A DNA stretch of 64,000 bases from DASQFQ01 sp963722815 (GTDB taxonomy: Bacteria > Actinomycetota > Thermoleophilia > Solirubrobacterales > Solirubrobacteraceae). Position 1 is the first letter of the stretch. The number at the start of each line of letters is the position of its first letter. Under the pieces are notes generated by a model. The model was given only the letters and a program-made list of their open reading frames with translations, made no database searches and had not been told where the DNA came from. The DNA is taken from assembly GCA_963722815.1 (NCBI GenBank), contig CAVROM010000011.1, forward strand, positions 62,001-126,000, in the 5' to 3' direction. The position numbers and the translations under genes are program-made. Below are positions 39,886 to 50,648 of the stretch, in pieces.

Positions 39886-39920
39886 GTGCATGGTGCATAC
39901 TTTGTGTATGCACCATGCAC
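39886..39920. promoter_or_regulatory. perfect 15-bp inverted-repeat operator between marR-like and nmrA-like genes
   Basis: GTGCATGGTGCATAC, spacer TTTGT, GTATGCACCATGCAC: exact complementary arms. It lies 6 bases before the MarR start at 39879 and 22 bases before the NmrA-like start at 39943, an ideal place for a dimeric repressor. Confidence 0.8.
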
Positions 39921-39942
39921 ACTACGACAGGGAGAGGCGGAC

Positions 39943-40765
39943 ATGATCCTGATCACTGGAGCGACCGGGAACATCGGTGGTGCGACGCTCGACGCGCTCG
40001 CCGGGAGCGGCCATCGCGTGCGGGCCCTGAGCCGCAGCGAGCGGACCTGGCCGGAGGGCGTCGAGGGCGTGACCGGCGATCTCGACGACGCCGAGAGCCT
40101 GGTCCGCCTGGCCGACGGTGTCGAGGCCGTCTTGCTGCTCAGCGGCTACGCCGGGACCGAGCGGGCTCCTCGAGGCGCTCCGGGCCGCGGGAGCCAAGCG
40201 CGCCGTGCTGCTCTCCTCGAGCTCCGCGCCCACCGGCGACGAGACCAACGCCGTCGCCCGCTACCACATCGAGGCCGAGCGGACCGTCAGGGACTCCGGC
40301 CTCGAGTGGACGATGCTGCAGCCCAACTCGTTCATGTCCAATGCGCTGCAGTGGGTCCCGCAGCTCGCGTCGGGCGATGTCGTGCGCGGGCCGTTCGGCT
40401 CGGTCCCCGCGGCGACCGTCGACCCCGCGGACGTCGGGGCGGTCGCCGCGCTCGCGCTCACCGAGCCGGCTCACGCCGGCCAGGAGTACCGCCTCAGCGG
40501 ACCGGAGTCGCTCCTGCCCGAGCAGCAGGTCGCGATCCTCGGGCGCGTCCTCGGTCGCGACCTGCGCTGGGAGAGCTGGTCCGACGAGCAGGCGCGCACC
40601 GAGCTCGAGGGCCAGATGCCCACGCCCTACGTCGACGCGTTCTTCTCCTTCTTCGTCGACGGCCTCATCGACGAGACCACCGTTCAGCCCACCGTGCCCG
40701 AGCTGCTCGGCCGCCCGGCACGCAGCTTCGAGGCGTGGGCGCGAGCCCACGCCGACGCGTTCTAG
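39943..40765 (+). pseudogene. NmrA-like NAD(P)-binding oxidoreductase/regulator, one frameshift
   Basis: An atypical short-chain dehydrogenase, about 274 residues when joined. Start MILITGATGNIGGATLDALA with the GxxGxxG motif; the frame breaks at about 40165 (SGYAGTER to GLLEALRAAGAKRAVLLSSS) and continues to the stop: ARYHIEAERTVRDSGLEWTM, LQPNSFMSNALQWVPQLASG, and NmrA C-terminal blocks. 823 bases from ATG to stop is three times 274 plus one, so one extra base explains it. Quinone- or redox-sensing relatives are often controlled by a divergent regulator, as here (MarR). Stop shares CTAG with yceI. Confidence 0.78.
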
Positions 40766-41247
40766 GCGCCGGCGGCGTCGAGCACGATCTCGACGTCGTC
40801 GCGCACCTTCAGCGCGCCCATGAAGCCGCGGTAGGGCTTGATGCCCCAGCGCGTCTGCACCACCGGCACCGTCGCGTGCACGCGCTCGCCGTCGCGTCGG
40901 AGGTCGAACTCGACCGGCTGCGTCCGGCCCGCGATCGTGAGGTCGCCCTTGACGGTTCCGCCTTCCACGCTCTTGGACGCGAAGCGGATCTCGTCGCGGC
41001 CGAGAATGTCCTTCTCGATCGTCTTGACGATCGACGCGCGGTCCTTGTCCGTGAGCGGCTTGACGCCGCGGTTGCCCTCGCGCACGACGAGCGAGGTCGG
41101 GTCGGCGGTCAGCTCGAGCGCGCCGCCGTCGTCGCTGGCCGACCAGCGCTCGACCTCGATGATCAGATCGTGCCCGACCTTCGCCGCGACGCCCTCGCGG
41201 TAGGTGTGGACCTGGAGCGACCCGGTGTCGGGACCGTAATGCGCCAT
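40762..41247 (-). CDS. YceI-family lipid-binding protein
   Basis: A 161-residue lipocalin-like beta barrel of the YceI family, which binds polyisoprenoids or similar lipids. It starts MAHYGPDTGSLQVHTYREGV (no signal peptide, so cytoplasmic here), then KVGHDLIIEVERW, SVEGGTVKGDLTIAGRTQPV and GIKPYRGFMGALKVRDDVEI, the common YceI end. ATG 41247 lies in CATG with the possible plus-strand ATG at 41246. Convergent with the NmrA-like gene. Ligand unknown. Confidence 0.85.
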   Translation of the reverse strand: MAHYGPDTGSLQVHTYREGVAAKVGHDLIIEVERWSASDDGGALELTADPTSLVVREGNRGVKPLTDKDRASIVKTIEKDILGRDEIRFASKSVEGGTVKGDLTIAGRTQPVEFDLRRDGERVHATVPVVQTRWGIKPYRGFMGALKVRDDVEIVLDAAGA

Positions 41248-41266
41248 GGACGTCAAGCTATCCGAG

Positions 41267-42079
41267 ATGACGATCGACGTGTGGATGCAGCATCCGACGA
41301 AGCGCTTCCTCGCGCACGACATGTTCGACTCGCTGCGGCGCTGGACCGGAGAGGCGATTCCCGAGGAGCCGCCGCCGATCGATGCCACCGTCGCCGCGAT
41401 GGACGCCGCCAAGGTGCGCTTCGGCCTCCTCAGCGCGTGGCACGGCCCCGGCGGGCCGCTGATCGCCAATGACGAGGTCGCGGACTGGATCGAGCAGCAC
41501 CCCGACCGCTTCGCGGGGCTCGCCGCCGTCGATCTCAATCGGCCGATGGACGCGGTGCGCGAGCTGCGGCGCTGCGTCGGAGAGCTCGGCTTCGTCGGCC
41601 TGCGCGTGATCCCGTGGCTGTGGGAGGCGCCCCCGACCGACCGCCGCTACTACCCCCTGTACGCCGCCTGCGTCGAGCTCGGCGTGCCGTTCTGCACCCA
41701 GGTCGGCCACACCGGCCCGCTCAAGCCGTCCGAGACCGGGCGCCCGATCCCGTATATCGACCAGGTGGCGATCGACTTCCCCGAGCTCACCATCGTGTGC
41801 GGCCACATCGGCTACCCGTGGACGGAGGAGATGGTCGCGGTCGCCCGCAAGCACGAGCGCGTGTACATCGACACCTCCGCTTACACTGCGCGCCGCTACC
41901 CGCCCGAGCTCGTCGCGTACCTGCGCACGAGCGGCGGCAGCCGCAAGGTCATGTTCGGCTCCAACTTCCCGATGATCCCGCCGAAGCAGGCGCTCGAGCA
42001 TCTTCACCATCTGAAGATCGACGACGAGACGCAGGCGCTGTTCCTCCACGCCAACGCCGAGCGGGTGTTCGGCCTGTGA
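41267..42079 (+). CDS. amidohydrolase-family metal-dependent hydrolase (Amidohydro_2)
   Basis: TIM-barrel hydrolase of 270 residues from ATG 41267 (MTIDVWMQHPTKRFLAHDMF); a start at 41246 in CATG with the yceI ATG is possible. Family blocks are seen: AVDLNRPMDAVRELRRCVGE, LGFVGLRVIPWLWEAPP, PFCTQVGHTGPLKPSETGRP, IVCGHIGYPWTEEMVAVARK and GSNFPM with the metal Asp replaced by Asn. Decarboxylase-type members with His metal ligands act on aromatic acids. The first His-x-His is replaced by DVWMQH, so metal binding may differ. Stop overlaps the DUF1697 start (GTGA). Confidence 0.85.
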   Translation: MTIDVWMQHPTKRFLAHDMFDSLRRWTGEAIPEEPPPIDATVAAMDAAKVRFGLLSAWHGPGGPLIANDEVADWIEQHPDRFAGLAAVDLNRPMDAVRELRRCVGELGFVGLRVIPWLWEAPPTDRRYYPLYAACVELGVPFCTQVGHTGPLKPSETGRPIPYIDQVAIDFPELTIVCGHIGYPWTEEMVAVARKHERVYIDTSAYTARRYPPELVAYLRTSGGSRKVMFGSNFPMIPPKQALEHLHHLKIDDETQALFLHANAERVFGL

Positions 42080-42618
42080 GCGCGAACCGGATCGCGCTCC
42101 TACGCGGGATCAACATCGGGCCGCGCCAGCGCGTGAAGATGCCCGAGCTGCGCGAGCTGATCGACGGGCTCGGCTACACCGACGTCCAGACGCTCGTACA
42201 GAGCGGCAACGTCGTCTTCACCGCGCGCGCGAAGCCGGCGACGCTCGAGAAGAAGCTCGAGCAGGAGATCGAGAAGCAGCTCGGCGTCGACCCGAAGGTC
42301 GTGGTCCGCACGCGCGACGAGCTCGCCGCCGCGATCGAGGCCAACCCGTTCGACGTGCCGAAGGATCCGAAGAATCTCCACGTCACGTTCCTGGCGGACA
42401 CGCCGGACAAGGACGCGGTGAGCAAGCTCGAGGCCCTCGACTTCCCGCCCGACGAGCTGAAGCTCGCCGGCCGCGAGATCTACATTCTCTACGCGAACGG
42501 GGCAGGCCGCTCGGAGCTCGCCCAGCAGCTCAGCCGCGCGAAGCTCGGCGTCGCGGCCACCGACCGCAACTGGAACACGGTCACGAAGCTGCTGGAGATG
42601 GCTGACGAGCGTGGATGA
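42076..42618 (+). CDS. DUF1697 family protein
   Basis: A 180-residue cytoplasmic protein of an uncharacterised but recognisable family: RIALLRGINIGPRQRVKMPE, LRELIDGLGYTDVQTLVQSG NVVF is the typical beginning (RGINVG...NVKM...LG....T.QSGNV). The ending AATDRNWNTVTKLLEM is also standard (RNW.TV.KL). No catalytic residues are known. GTG 42076 overlaps the amidohydrolase stop. Its 3' end overlaps the convergent rhomboid gene by 38 bases. Role unknown; often found singly in genomes. Confidence 0.9.
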   Translation: MSANRIALLRGINIGPRQRVKMPELRELIDGLGYTDVQTLVQSGNVVFTARAKPATLEKKLEQEIEKQLGVDPKVVVRTRDELAAAIEANPFDVPKDPKNLHVTFLADTPDKDAVSKLEALDFPPDELKLAGREIYILYANGAGRSELAQQLSRAKLGVAATDRNWNTVTKLLEMADERG

Positions 42619-43189
42619 AGCGGGCGGCGACCACGCCGCCGATCGCGCCGAACAGGTGCCCCTGCCATGAGATGCCCGGCGTGGGGACGAACGCGAACGC
42701 CAACGTCGTGCCGTAGATCGCGAGCACGAGCAGGCCGACCACGAAGTGCAGCGGCCGGCGGCTGAAGATGCCGCGCGCGACGAGGTAGGTGGCGAAGCCG
42801 AACACGACGCCGCTGGCGCCGATGTGGTTCGTGTGCGCGGGGCCGATCAGCCAGGTGCCCAAGCCCGCCACGAGCACCACGATCACGGTCACCGCCGCCG
42901 TGCGGGCGAGCCCGCCGAGCGCGATCGTGAAGCCGAGCACCAGGAACGGGATCGTGTTGCCGATCAGGTGGCCCCAGCCGGCGTGGAGGAAGGGCGCCGA
43001 GACGATCCCCGGCAGCCCGTCCACGTCGCGCGGGTGGATGCCGTCGTTGTCGAGGTGGGCGCCGAGCGCGTCGACGGCTTCGAGCACCCACATCACCAGG
43101 ACCATCCCCGCCACGAGCACGAGCCCGCGGATCCGGTCCACGGACGCAGCTGAGCGGGTGGTGGACGCGGGGACGACGGCGCTCGTCAT
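42581..43189 (-). CDS. rhomboid family intramembrane protein
   Basis: A 202-residue membrane protein with six helices. The catalytic Ser motif GASGVVFGFATYLVARG and the His of SWQGHLFGAIGG (TM6) form the Ser-His dyad of rhomboid proteases; HAGWGHLIGNTIPFLVLG is the conserved HxxxN oxyanion helix. ATG 43189 (MTSAVVPASTTRSAASVD) clears the low-complexity upstream ORF. The substrate is unknown. The 3' end overlaps DUF1697 convergently by 38 bases. Confidence 0.92.
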   Translation of the reverse strand: MTSAVVPASTTRSAASVDRIRGLVLVAGMVLVMWVLEAVDALGAHLDNDGIHPRDVDGLPGIVSAPFLHAGWGHLIGNTIPFLVLGFTIALGGLARTAAVTVIVVLVAGLGTWLIGPAHTNHIGASGVVFGFATYLVARGIFSRRPLHFVVGLLVLAIYGTTLAFAFVPTPGISWQGHLFGAIGGVVAARFIHARQPSPAAS

Positions 43190-43241
43190 GGCTGGAGGGT
43201 AGGCGGCAGGGTTCAACGGTGGCTCAAGCGGGCAGCCGGCG

Positions 43242-44192
43242 TCACCCTTGGAGCACGACCTTGAGGCGGCCGGCGGCCGGCTTCGCCGCGAGCGCGAAGG
43301 CCGCCTGCGCTTCGGCAACCGGGACGACGTTGGTCACGTAGGCGTCGAGCAGCGCGCGGTGCTCGAGCAGGTAGTCGCGCGCGGTGGCCAGCGAGCGCCG
43401 CCGGTCGCGGGTGACGCCCGCCACGAGCGTCAGGTCCTTGCGGAAGAAGCGGGCGAACGGGAACGCGTAATGCGTCTCGTCCGGCACCCCGAAGGCCAGC
43501 ACGGTGCCGCCCGGCGCGACGGCCTCGACCGCGTCCTCGAGCGTGCCCGCCTGGTGGCCGACGGCCTCGACCACGAGCCCGGGCCGTTCGTCGTCGCGCA
43601 GCGAGGCAGCCCACGCGGACGCGGTGCTCCACTGCATCGCGTCGACGCCGAACGCCGGCCCGACATCGCGCCGGTCGATCGGGTCGATCCCGGTCACGTG
43701 CGCGGCGCCCGCCGCCTTCAGCACATACGAGAACAGCAGCCCGATCGAGCCTTGCCCGATCACGGCCACCCGGGCGCCGCTCACGTCGCCGAGCCGGCGC
43801 ACCGCGTAGAGCACCGTGCACAACGGCTGGATCACGGTGGCGTGGACGGGCGGCAGCTCGTCGCCGATCGCGCACACCTGGTCGGCGCGCGCCACGAACC
43901 GCTCCGCCAGGCCCAGGTGCCCCTCGGCCCACCCGACCACGCGCGTCCCGACCGGCAGGTCCTCCGCCGCGCTCGCCTCCACCACGCCGACCAGCTCGTG
44001 CATCGGGTAGCCCGGCTCGCCATGCGACGCGCCGACGAGCAGGTCGCGGGCGCCGAGGAAGCTCGGCAGGTCGCTGCCGCAGATGCCGCCGGCCTCGAAG
44101 CGCGCCACCACGCGGCCGGGAGCCGGCTCGCCCGGCTCGTCGGCCTCCACAGCCTCCAGCCGCCCCGGCGCGATCAACCGATGAGCCCACAC
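43242..44192 (-). CDS. MDR-family alcohol dehydrogenase-like oxidoreductase
   Basis: A 316-residue medium-chain dehydrogenase. FEAGGICGSDLPSFLGA carries the catalytic-zinc Cys in GICGSD and MHELVGVVEA the Glu/His region (HELVG instead of GHE). VAVIGQGSIGLLFSYVLKAA is the Rossmann motif. The structural-zinc four-Cys lobe appears missing, so it is not a classical ADH. GTG 44192 (VWAHRLIAPGRLEAVEADEP) is preferred because upstream residues to ATG 44270 look non-native. Substrate unknown; the sorbitol/threonine dehydrogenase-like branch is possible. Confidence 0.82.
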   Translation of the reverse strand: MWAHRLIAPGRLEAVEADEPGEPAPGRVVARFEAGGICGSDLPSFLGARDLLVGASHGEPGYPMHELVGVVEASAAEDLPVGTRVVGWAEGHLGLAERFVARADQVCAIGDELPPVHATVIQPLCTVLYAVRRLGDVSGARVAVIGQGSIGLLFSYVLKAAGAAHVTGIDPIDRRDVGPAFGVDAMQWSTASAWAASLRDDERPGLVVEAVGHQAGTLEDAVEAVAPGGTVLAFGVPDETHYAFPFARFFRKDLTLVAGVTRDRRRSLATARDYLLEHRALLDAYVTNVVPVAEAQAAFALAAKPAAGRLKVVLQG

Positions 44193-44281
44193 CGCCGGCG
44201 AGGCTACCGACAACCACCCGCCGGCCTCAGAGAGACGTAGGGCCCGCACATGGCGGCCGGTCGTCTTCACGGGCGACGCGC

Positions 44282-44749
44282 TCAGAACTCACCGCCCCCG
44301 CCGGGTATCGGCGGGATGTGCGCGGTGTTCGGCATGGCGTCACGCAAGGGGTCGGGAATCGGGGCATCGGGCTCCGGCTGGATCACCAGGACGGGCAGCC
44401 CGAGGTGCTCGAGGCGATGGGGCAGATCGTGATGCACCCAGCGGGCGAGGTGCGACGGTGCGGTGCAGACGATCAACTCGTCGAACTCGCCGCCGGAGAC
44501 GGCGCCGTGGACCGTGTCGAGGGGATCATCTCCGGAGTCGAGGGCCGCTACGTCGCCGCCGGTGGCGCGTCCCACCAGTTCCAGCGCGAGCTCCTGACTC
44601 CAGTCGTCCTGGTGGCCGTGGTCCGGCGGGATCAGGAGGGTGAAGCTCGCTCCCCCTTGGGCGCGCTCGGCGATCGTGTCGAGCATGATCGGCGTCGAGG
44701 CGGTGCGGTTCGCGATCACGAGGACGCGCGGCTGGCTTGTGGTCGACAC
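44282..44749 (-). CDS. Usp-like (HUP-fold) hypothetical protein
   Basis: A 155-residue protein with one UspA-like fold: PRVLVIANRTASTPIMLDTI first strand, EFDELIVCTAPSHLARWVHH, DLPHRLEHLGLPVLVIQPEP near the C-terminus (the place of the G-x-V-x-x-VL.VVP ending). The ATP-binding GxxGxx(S/T) is not seen, so it may not bind nucleotide. The last residues are Gly/Pro-rich. Starts about 95 bases downstream of clpC's terminator. Stress role is an inference from fold only. Confidence 0.65.
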   Translation of the reverse strand: MSTTSQPRVLVIANRTASTPIMLDTIAERAQGGASFTLLIPPDHGHQDDWSQELALELVGRATGGDVAALDSGDDPLDTVHGAVSGGEFDELIVCTAPSHLARWVHHDLPHRLEHLGLPVLVIQPEPDAPIPDPLRDAMPNTAHIPPIPGGGGEF

Positions 44750-44800
44750 GGCGGCACCTCCATAGCGGGATGAGCACGCGCATCATCTCACCGAAGACGA

Positions 44801-44823
44801 AGGGCCCGCACGTGGCGGGCCCT
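44801..44823 (-). terminator. rho-independent terminator of clpC
   Basis: AGGGCCCGC and GCGGGCCCT are exact complements around ACGTG; on the minus strand a T-rich TCGTCTTC follows. It lies 22 bases after the clpC stop. Confidence 0.7.
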
Positions 44824-44844
44824 CCGGTCAATCTCCTGAGCGCC

Positions 44845-47451
<2,607 letters not shown>

Positions 47452-47668
47452 GGTGGTTTTAGGCTTCCTTCCTGCTAAAGACGCTGAGCCCTAGCGCTGG
47501 GTCGTGGCAATGTTCCGGACGAGTCGGAGTGGACGGGAGACATGGTGTCACCCACATATTCGGCACGGCGGTCCGAGTGGATGAACGAGGTCGGCAGAAG
47601 GCTGACGGCCATGGGTCAGTCTACCGCAGCAGACCGGCGGCGACCGGGCCTTCCTGCTCCCAGATGGT

Positions 47669-49120
47669 CTAGCGCATTGCGGGGAACAGCACGACCTCGC
47701 GGATCGAGCGGGTCCCGGTGAGCAGCATCACGAGCCGGTCGATGCCGATCCCGATCCCGCCGGTCGGCGGCATGCCGTACTCCAGCGCCTCGACGTAGGC
47801 CTCGTCGTAGGGCTGCGCCTCCTCGTCGCCGGCCTCGGCGAACGCGCGCTGCTCCTCGAAGCGCGCGCGCTGGTCGTCGGGGTCGTTGAGCTCGGAGAAC
47901 GCGTTGGCGAACTCCATGCCGGCGGCGTAGGCCTCCCAGCGCTCGACCAGCCCGTCCTTGGCGCGATGGCGCTTCGCGAACGGCGACAGCTCGACCGGGT
48001 AGTCGCGGAGGAACGTCGGCTGGACCAGCGTCGGCTCGACGTGCTTGGTCAGCAGCTGGTCGACCATCTGCGCCCACGTCTCCTCCTCCGGCACCGCGTG
48101 GCCGGCCTCGCGTATCGCGGCGCGCAGCGACTCGATCTCGCGGTGGGCGAGGACGTCGACGCCGGTGCGGGAGCCGATCGCGTCCTGCAGGGTCTCGCGG
48201 TGCCAGGGCGGCGTGAAGTCGAGCTCGCCGACATAGCCGACGTCCGCGGCGACGCGCGAGACGAGCGCCTCGGTTCGCTCGGCGATGTCGTCGTAGTCCG
48301 CGTAGGCCTCGTACCACTCGAGCATCGTGAACTCGGGGTTGTGCTTGAACGACGTCCCCTCGTTGCGGAAGTCCTTGCCGATCTCGTATACGCGCTCGAG
48401 CCCGCCCACGATCAGCCGCTTGAGGTAGAGCTCGGTCGCGACCCGCAGGTAGTAGTCGCGCTCGAGCGCGTTGTAGAAGGTCGTGAACGGGCGCGCCGCG
48501 CCGCCGCCGTAGATCGGCTGGAGCACGGGCGTCTCGACCTCGATGAAGCCCCACTCGTCGAGCTGCCGGCGGATCGAGGTGATGACCTTCGCGCGCGTCG
48601 TGAACAGCTCGCGCGCCTCCTCGTTGGCGATCAGGTCGAGCTCGCGGTGGCGGAAGCGCGTCTCCACGTCGGTCAGCCCGTGGTGCTTCTCGGGCGGCGG
48701 CCGCAGCGACTTGGCGAGCAGCTCCCAGGCGTCGAGCTTCAGCGACAGCTCGCCCCGGCGGGTGCGGAAGATCGTGCCCTCGGCGCCGAGCAGGTCGCCG
48801 AGGTCGAGGTCGAGCAGCGCGCGCAGCGACTCCTCGCCGAGCACGTCCACGCGCGCGTGCAACTGCATGCGCCCGGTGCGGTCGTCGAGGTCGAGGAAGG
48901 CCGCCTTGCCCTGGCCGCGGCGGGCGTGCAGGCGCCCGGCGACGCGCACGCGGTCGTCGGTCTCGTCGCCGGCCTCGAGCGCCTCGTGCGGCGCCTTGGC
49001 CTCGGCGATCGAGCGCACCCCCGGGTAGGCGTGGGGGAACGGCTCGATGCCGTTCTCCCGGAGCGCCTCGAGCTTGCGCCGCCGGGCGGCGAGCAGCTCA
49101 GAGGGCTGTTCGTCGCTCAC
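47669..49120 (-). CDS. lysS: lysyl-tRNA synthetase, class II
   Basis: Charges tRNA-Lys; 483 residues. N-terminal OB-fold anticodon domain (RVRVAGRLHARRGQGKAAFL, DLDDRTGRMQLHARVDVLGE) and class II catalytic motifs 1 (FIEVETPVLQPIYGGGAARP), 2 (FRNEGTSFKHNPEFTMLEWY) and 3 (GGIGIGIDRLVMLLTGTRSI REV). Length and order are standard. ATG 49120 follows the greA stop by 2 bases, so the pair is co-translated. Between clpC and greA as in mycobacteria, without Lsr2. Confidence 0.97.
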   Translation of the reverse strand: MSDEQPSELLAARRRKLEALRENGIEPFPHAYPGVRSIAEAKAPHEALEAGDETDDRVRVAGRLHARRGQGKAAFLDLDDRTGRMQLHARVDVLGEESLRALLDLDLGDLLGAEGTIFRTRRGELSLKLDAWELLAKSLRPPPEKHHGLTDVETRFRHRELDLIANEEARELFTTRAKVITSIRRQLDEWGFIEVETPVLQPIYGGGAARPFTTFYNALERDYYLRVATELYLKRLIVGGLERVYEIGKDFRNEGTSFKHNPEFTMLEWYEAYADYDDIAERTEALVSRVAADVGYVGELDFTPPWHRETLQDAIGSRTGVDVLAHREIESLRAAIREAGHAVPEEETWAQMVDQLLTKHVEPTLVQPTFLRDYPVELSPFAKRHRAKDGLVERWEAYAAGMEFANAFSELNDPDDQRARFEEQRAFAEAGDEEAQPYDEAYVEALEYGMPPTGGIGIGIDRLVMLLTGTRSIREVVLFPAMR

Positions 49121-49122
49121 GC

Positions 49123-49602
49123 CTAGGCGACTTCGATCTTGGTGATCTTGAGCTTGCGGGCCTTGCCGTTGGGCAACTGGACGCTGACCTCGTCGTTGCG
49201 CTTGTGACCGACGAGCGCCTTGCCCACGGGGGACTCGTTCGACAGCTTGTTCTCGCCCGGGTTGGCCTCGGTGGAGCCGACGATCGTGTACTTCAGCGAC
49301 TTGCCCGAGCCCTCGTCCTTGACGTTGACGAGCGAGCCGACGCGCACGACCTCGTTGTCGAGCTCCGAGGCGTCGATCACCGACGCCGAGCGCAGCTTGT
49401 CCTCGAGCGTGGCGATGCGCGCCTCGAGCATGGCCTGCTCGTTCTTGGCGTCGTCGTACTCCGAGTTCTCGGAGATGTCGCCGAAGTCGCGCGCCTCCTT
49501 GATGCGCTCGGCGACCTCGCGGCGCTTCTCGGTCGAGAGCGTCTCGATCTCCTTCTTGAGGTTCTCGAGTCCTTCTGGGGTGAGAAGTACGTCCTTCTGC
49601 AT
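49123..49602 (-). CDS. greA: transcription elongation factor GreA
   Basis: Rescues backtracked RNA polymerase by stimulating transcript cleavage. Start MQKDVLLTPEGLENLKKEIE; the coiled coil (residues 1-75) carries the acidic tip EARDFGDISENSEYDDAKNE; the C-terminal FKBP-like domain has NEVVRVGSLVNVKDEGSGKS and VGKALVGHKRNDEVSV. 159 residues, standard. ATG 49602 is preferred over the longer ORF because it gives this start. Its stop is 2 bases before lysS. Confidence 0.96.
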   Translation of the reverse strand: MQKDVLLTPEGLENLKKEIETLSTEKRREVAERIKEARDFGDISENSEYDDAKNEQAMLEARIATLEDKLRSASVIDASELDNEVVRVGSLVNVKDEGSGKSLKYTIVGSTEANPGENKLSNESPVGKALVGHKRNDEVSVQLPNGKARKLKITKIEVA

Positions 49603-49630
49603 GCGAGCGGCGTCCTTTACGGATGCGGGT

Positions 49631-50638
49631 TCAGGCGGCTCGGCTGACGAGCGGCGGAGCATGGTAGCGCAGGATCCGCAGGATCTCGCGCTGCTCCTCA
49701 AGGCTGTTTGCGCATTGCAGCTCCGCCAGCGTCGCGCGCGGCGCTCCGAGGCGCGTCAGGTACCACGGATAGAACTTGCGCAGGTAGCGCGCGCCGCGCT
49801 CCTCGCCCAGGTGCTCGACCGCGCGATCGACGATCCACTCGAGCTCGTCGAGGATCTCCTCGGGCGTCGGCTCGCCCTGCCGCTCGTCGAGCAGCTGGGC
49901 GAACAGCCACGGGTTGCCGAGCGAGCCGCGGGCGAGCATGACCGCGGCGGCGCCGGTGTGGTCGAGCACCCAGCGGATGTGGTCGGGGGCGTCGAGCCCG
50001 CCGGAGACGATGACCGGCACCGGGAGCGACTCGACGAGCTCCTTGGCGAGGTCGTAGTCGGGCGTCCCCTTGTGGCGCACGGCCGCGCTGCGCGGGTGGA
50101 AGCTGATGCCGGCCACGCCCGCCTCCTCGACCAGCCGGTGCGCGACCTCGACGCCCTCGCGCTCGCCCGGCTTGCGGCCTGCGCGCAGCTTGACGGTGAC
50201 GGGGAGGCCCGAGCCCTCGCGCGCGGCGCGCGCCACCGCGATCGCGGTGTCCGGGTCGCCGAGCAGCGCGGCGCCCGCGCCGGTCTTGCAGACCTTCGGC
50301 ACCGGGCAGCCCATGTTGAGGTCGATCAGGTCGGCGCCCGCGCGCGCGACCGTCGCGGCGGCCGAGCGCATGATCTCCGGGTCGTGCCCGAACAGCTGGA
50401 CGGACACCGGCCCGCCCGCGCGCTCGTCGGGGTGGATGACGAGCAGCTCGTCGAGCGTCTTGCGGTTGCCGTAGTGGACGGCGAAGCTCGAGACCATCTC
50501 GGAGACCGCGAGCCCGGCGCCGTAGCGCTTCGCCTGCAGCCGCACGAACCAGTTGCCGATGCCGGCGAGCGGCGCCAGCACGACGCGGTTCGGGATCGTC
50601 AGGCCGCCGAGGGTCCATGGCTCGCGGATCGCGCGCAT
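49631..50638 (-). CDS. dus: tRNA-dihydrouridine synthase
   Basis: FMN-dependent reduction of uridines in tRNA D-loops. 335 residues: VVLAPLAGIGNWFVRLQAKR, DLIDLNMGCPVPKVCKTGAG (catalytic Cys in NMGCPV), HPRSAAVRHKGTPDYDLAKE, VPVIVSGGLDAPDHIRWVLD, and the helical C-terminal domain (GARYLRKFYPWYLTRLGAP). It is an actinobacterial single Dus. It lies between coaX (11 bases) and greA (29 bases) on the same strand. Confidence 0.96.
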   Translation of the reverse strand: MRAIREPWTLGGLTIPNRVVLAPLAGIGNWFVRLQAKRYGAGLAVSEMVSSFAVHYGNRKTLDELLVIHPDERAGGPVSVQLFGHDPEIMRSAAATVARAGADLIDLNMGCPVPKVCKTGAGAALLGDPDTAIAVARAAREGSGLPVTVKLRAGRKPGEREGVEVAHRLVEEAGVAGISFHPRSAAVRHKGTPDYDLAKELVESLPVPVIVSGGLDAPDHIRWVLDHTGAAAVMLARGSLGNPWLFAQLLDERQGEPTPEEILDELEWIVDRAVEHLGEERGARYLRKFYPWYLTRLGAPRATLAELQCANSLEEQREILRILRYHAPPLVSRAA

Positions 50639-50648
50639 GCCCCCGAGT

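Noticed and set aside
39064..41472. 802-codon plus-strand frame running from the Mo enzyme through the MarR gene into yceI
   Set aside because: It is a chance concatenation: only about its first 80 codons are genuine Mo-hydroxylase sequence.
47452..47668. CIRCE or HAIR heat-shock operators upstream of clpC
   Set aside because: Neither TTAGCACTC/GAGTGCTAA nor CTTGAGT/ACTCAAG inverted repeats are present on either strand.
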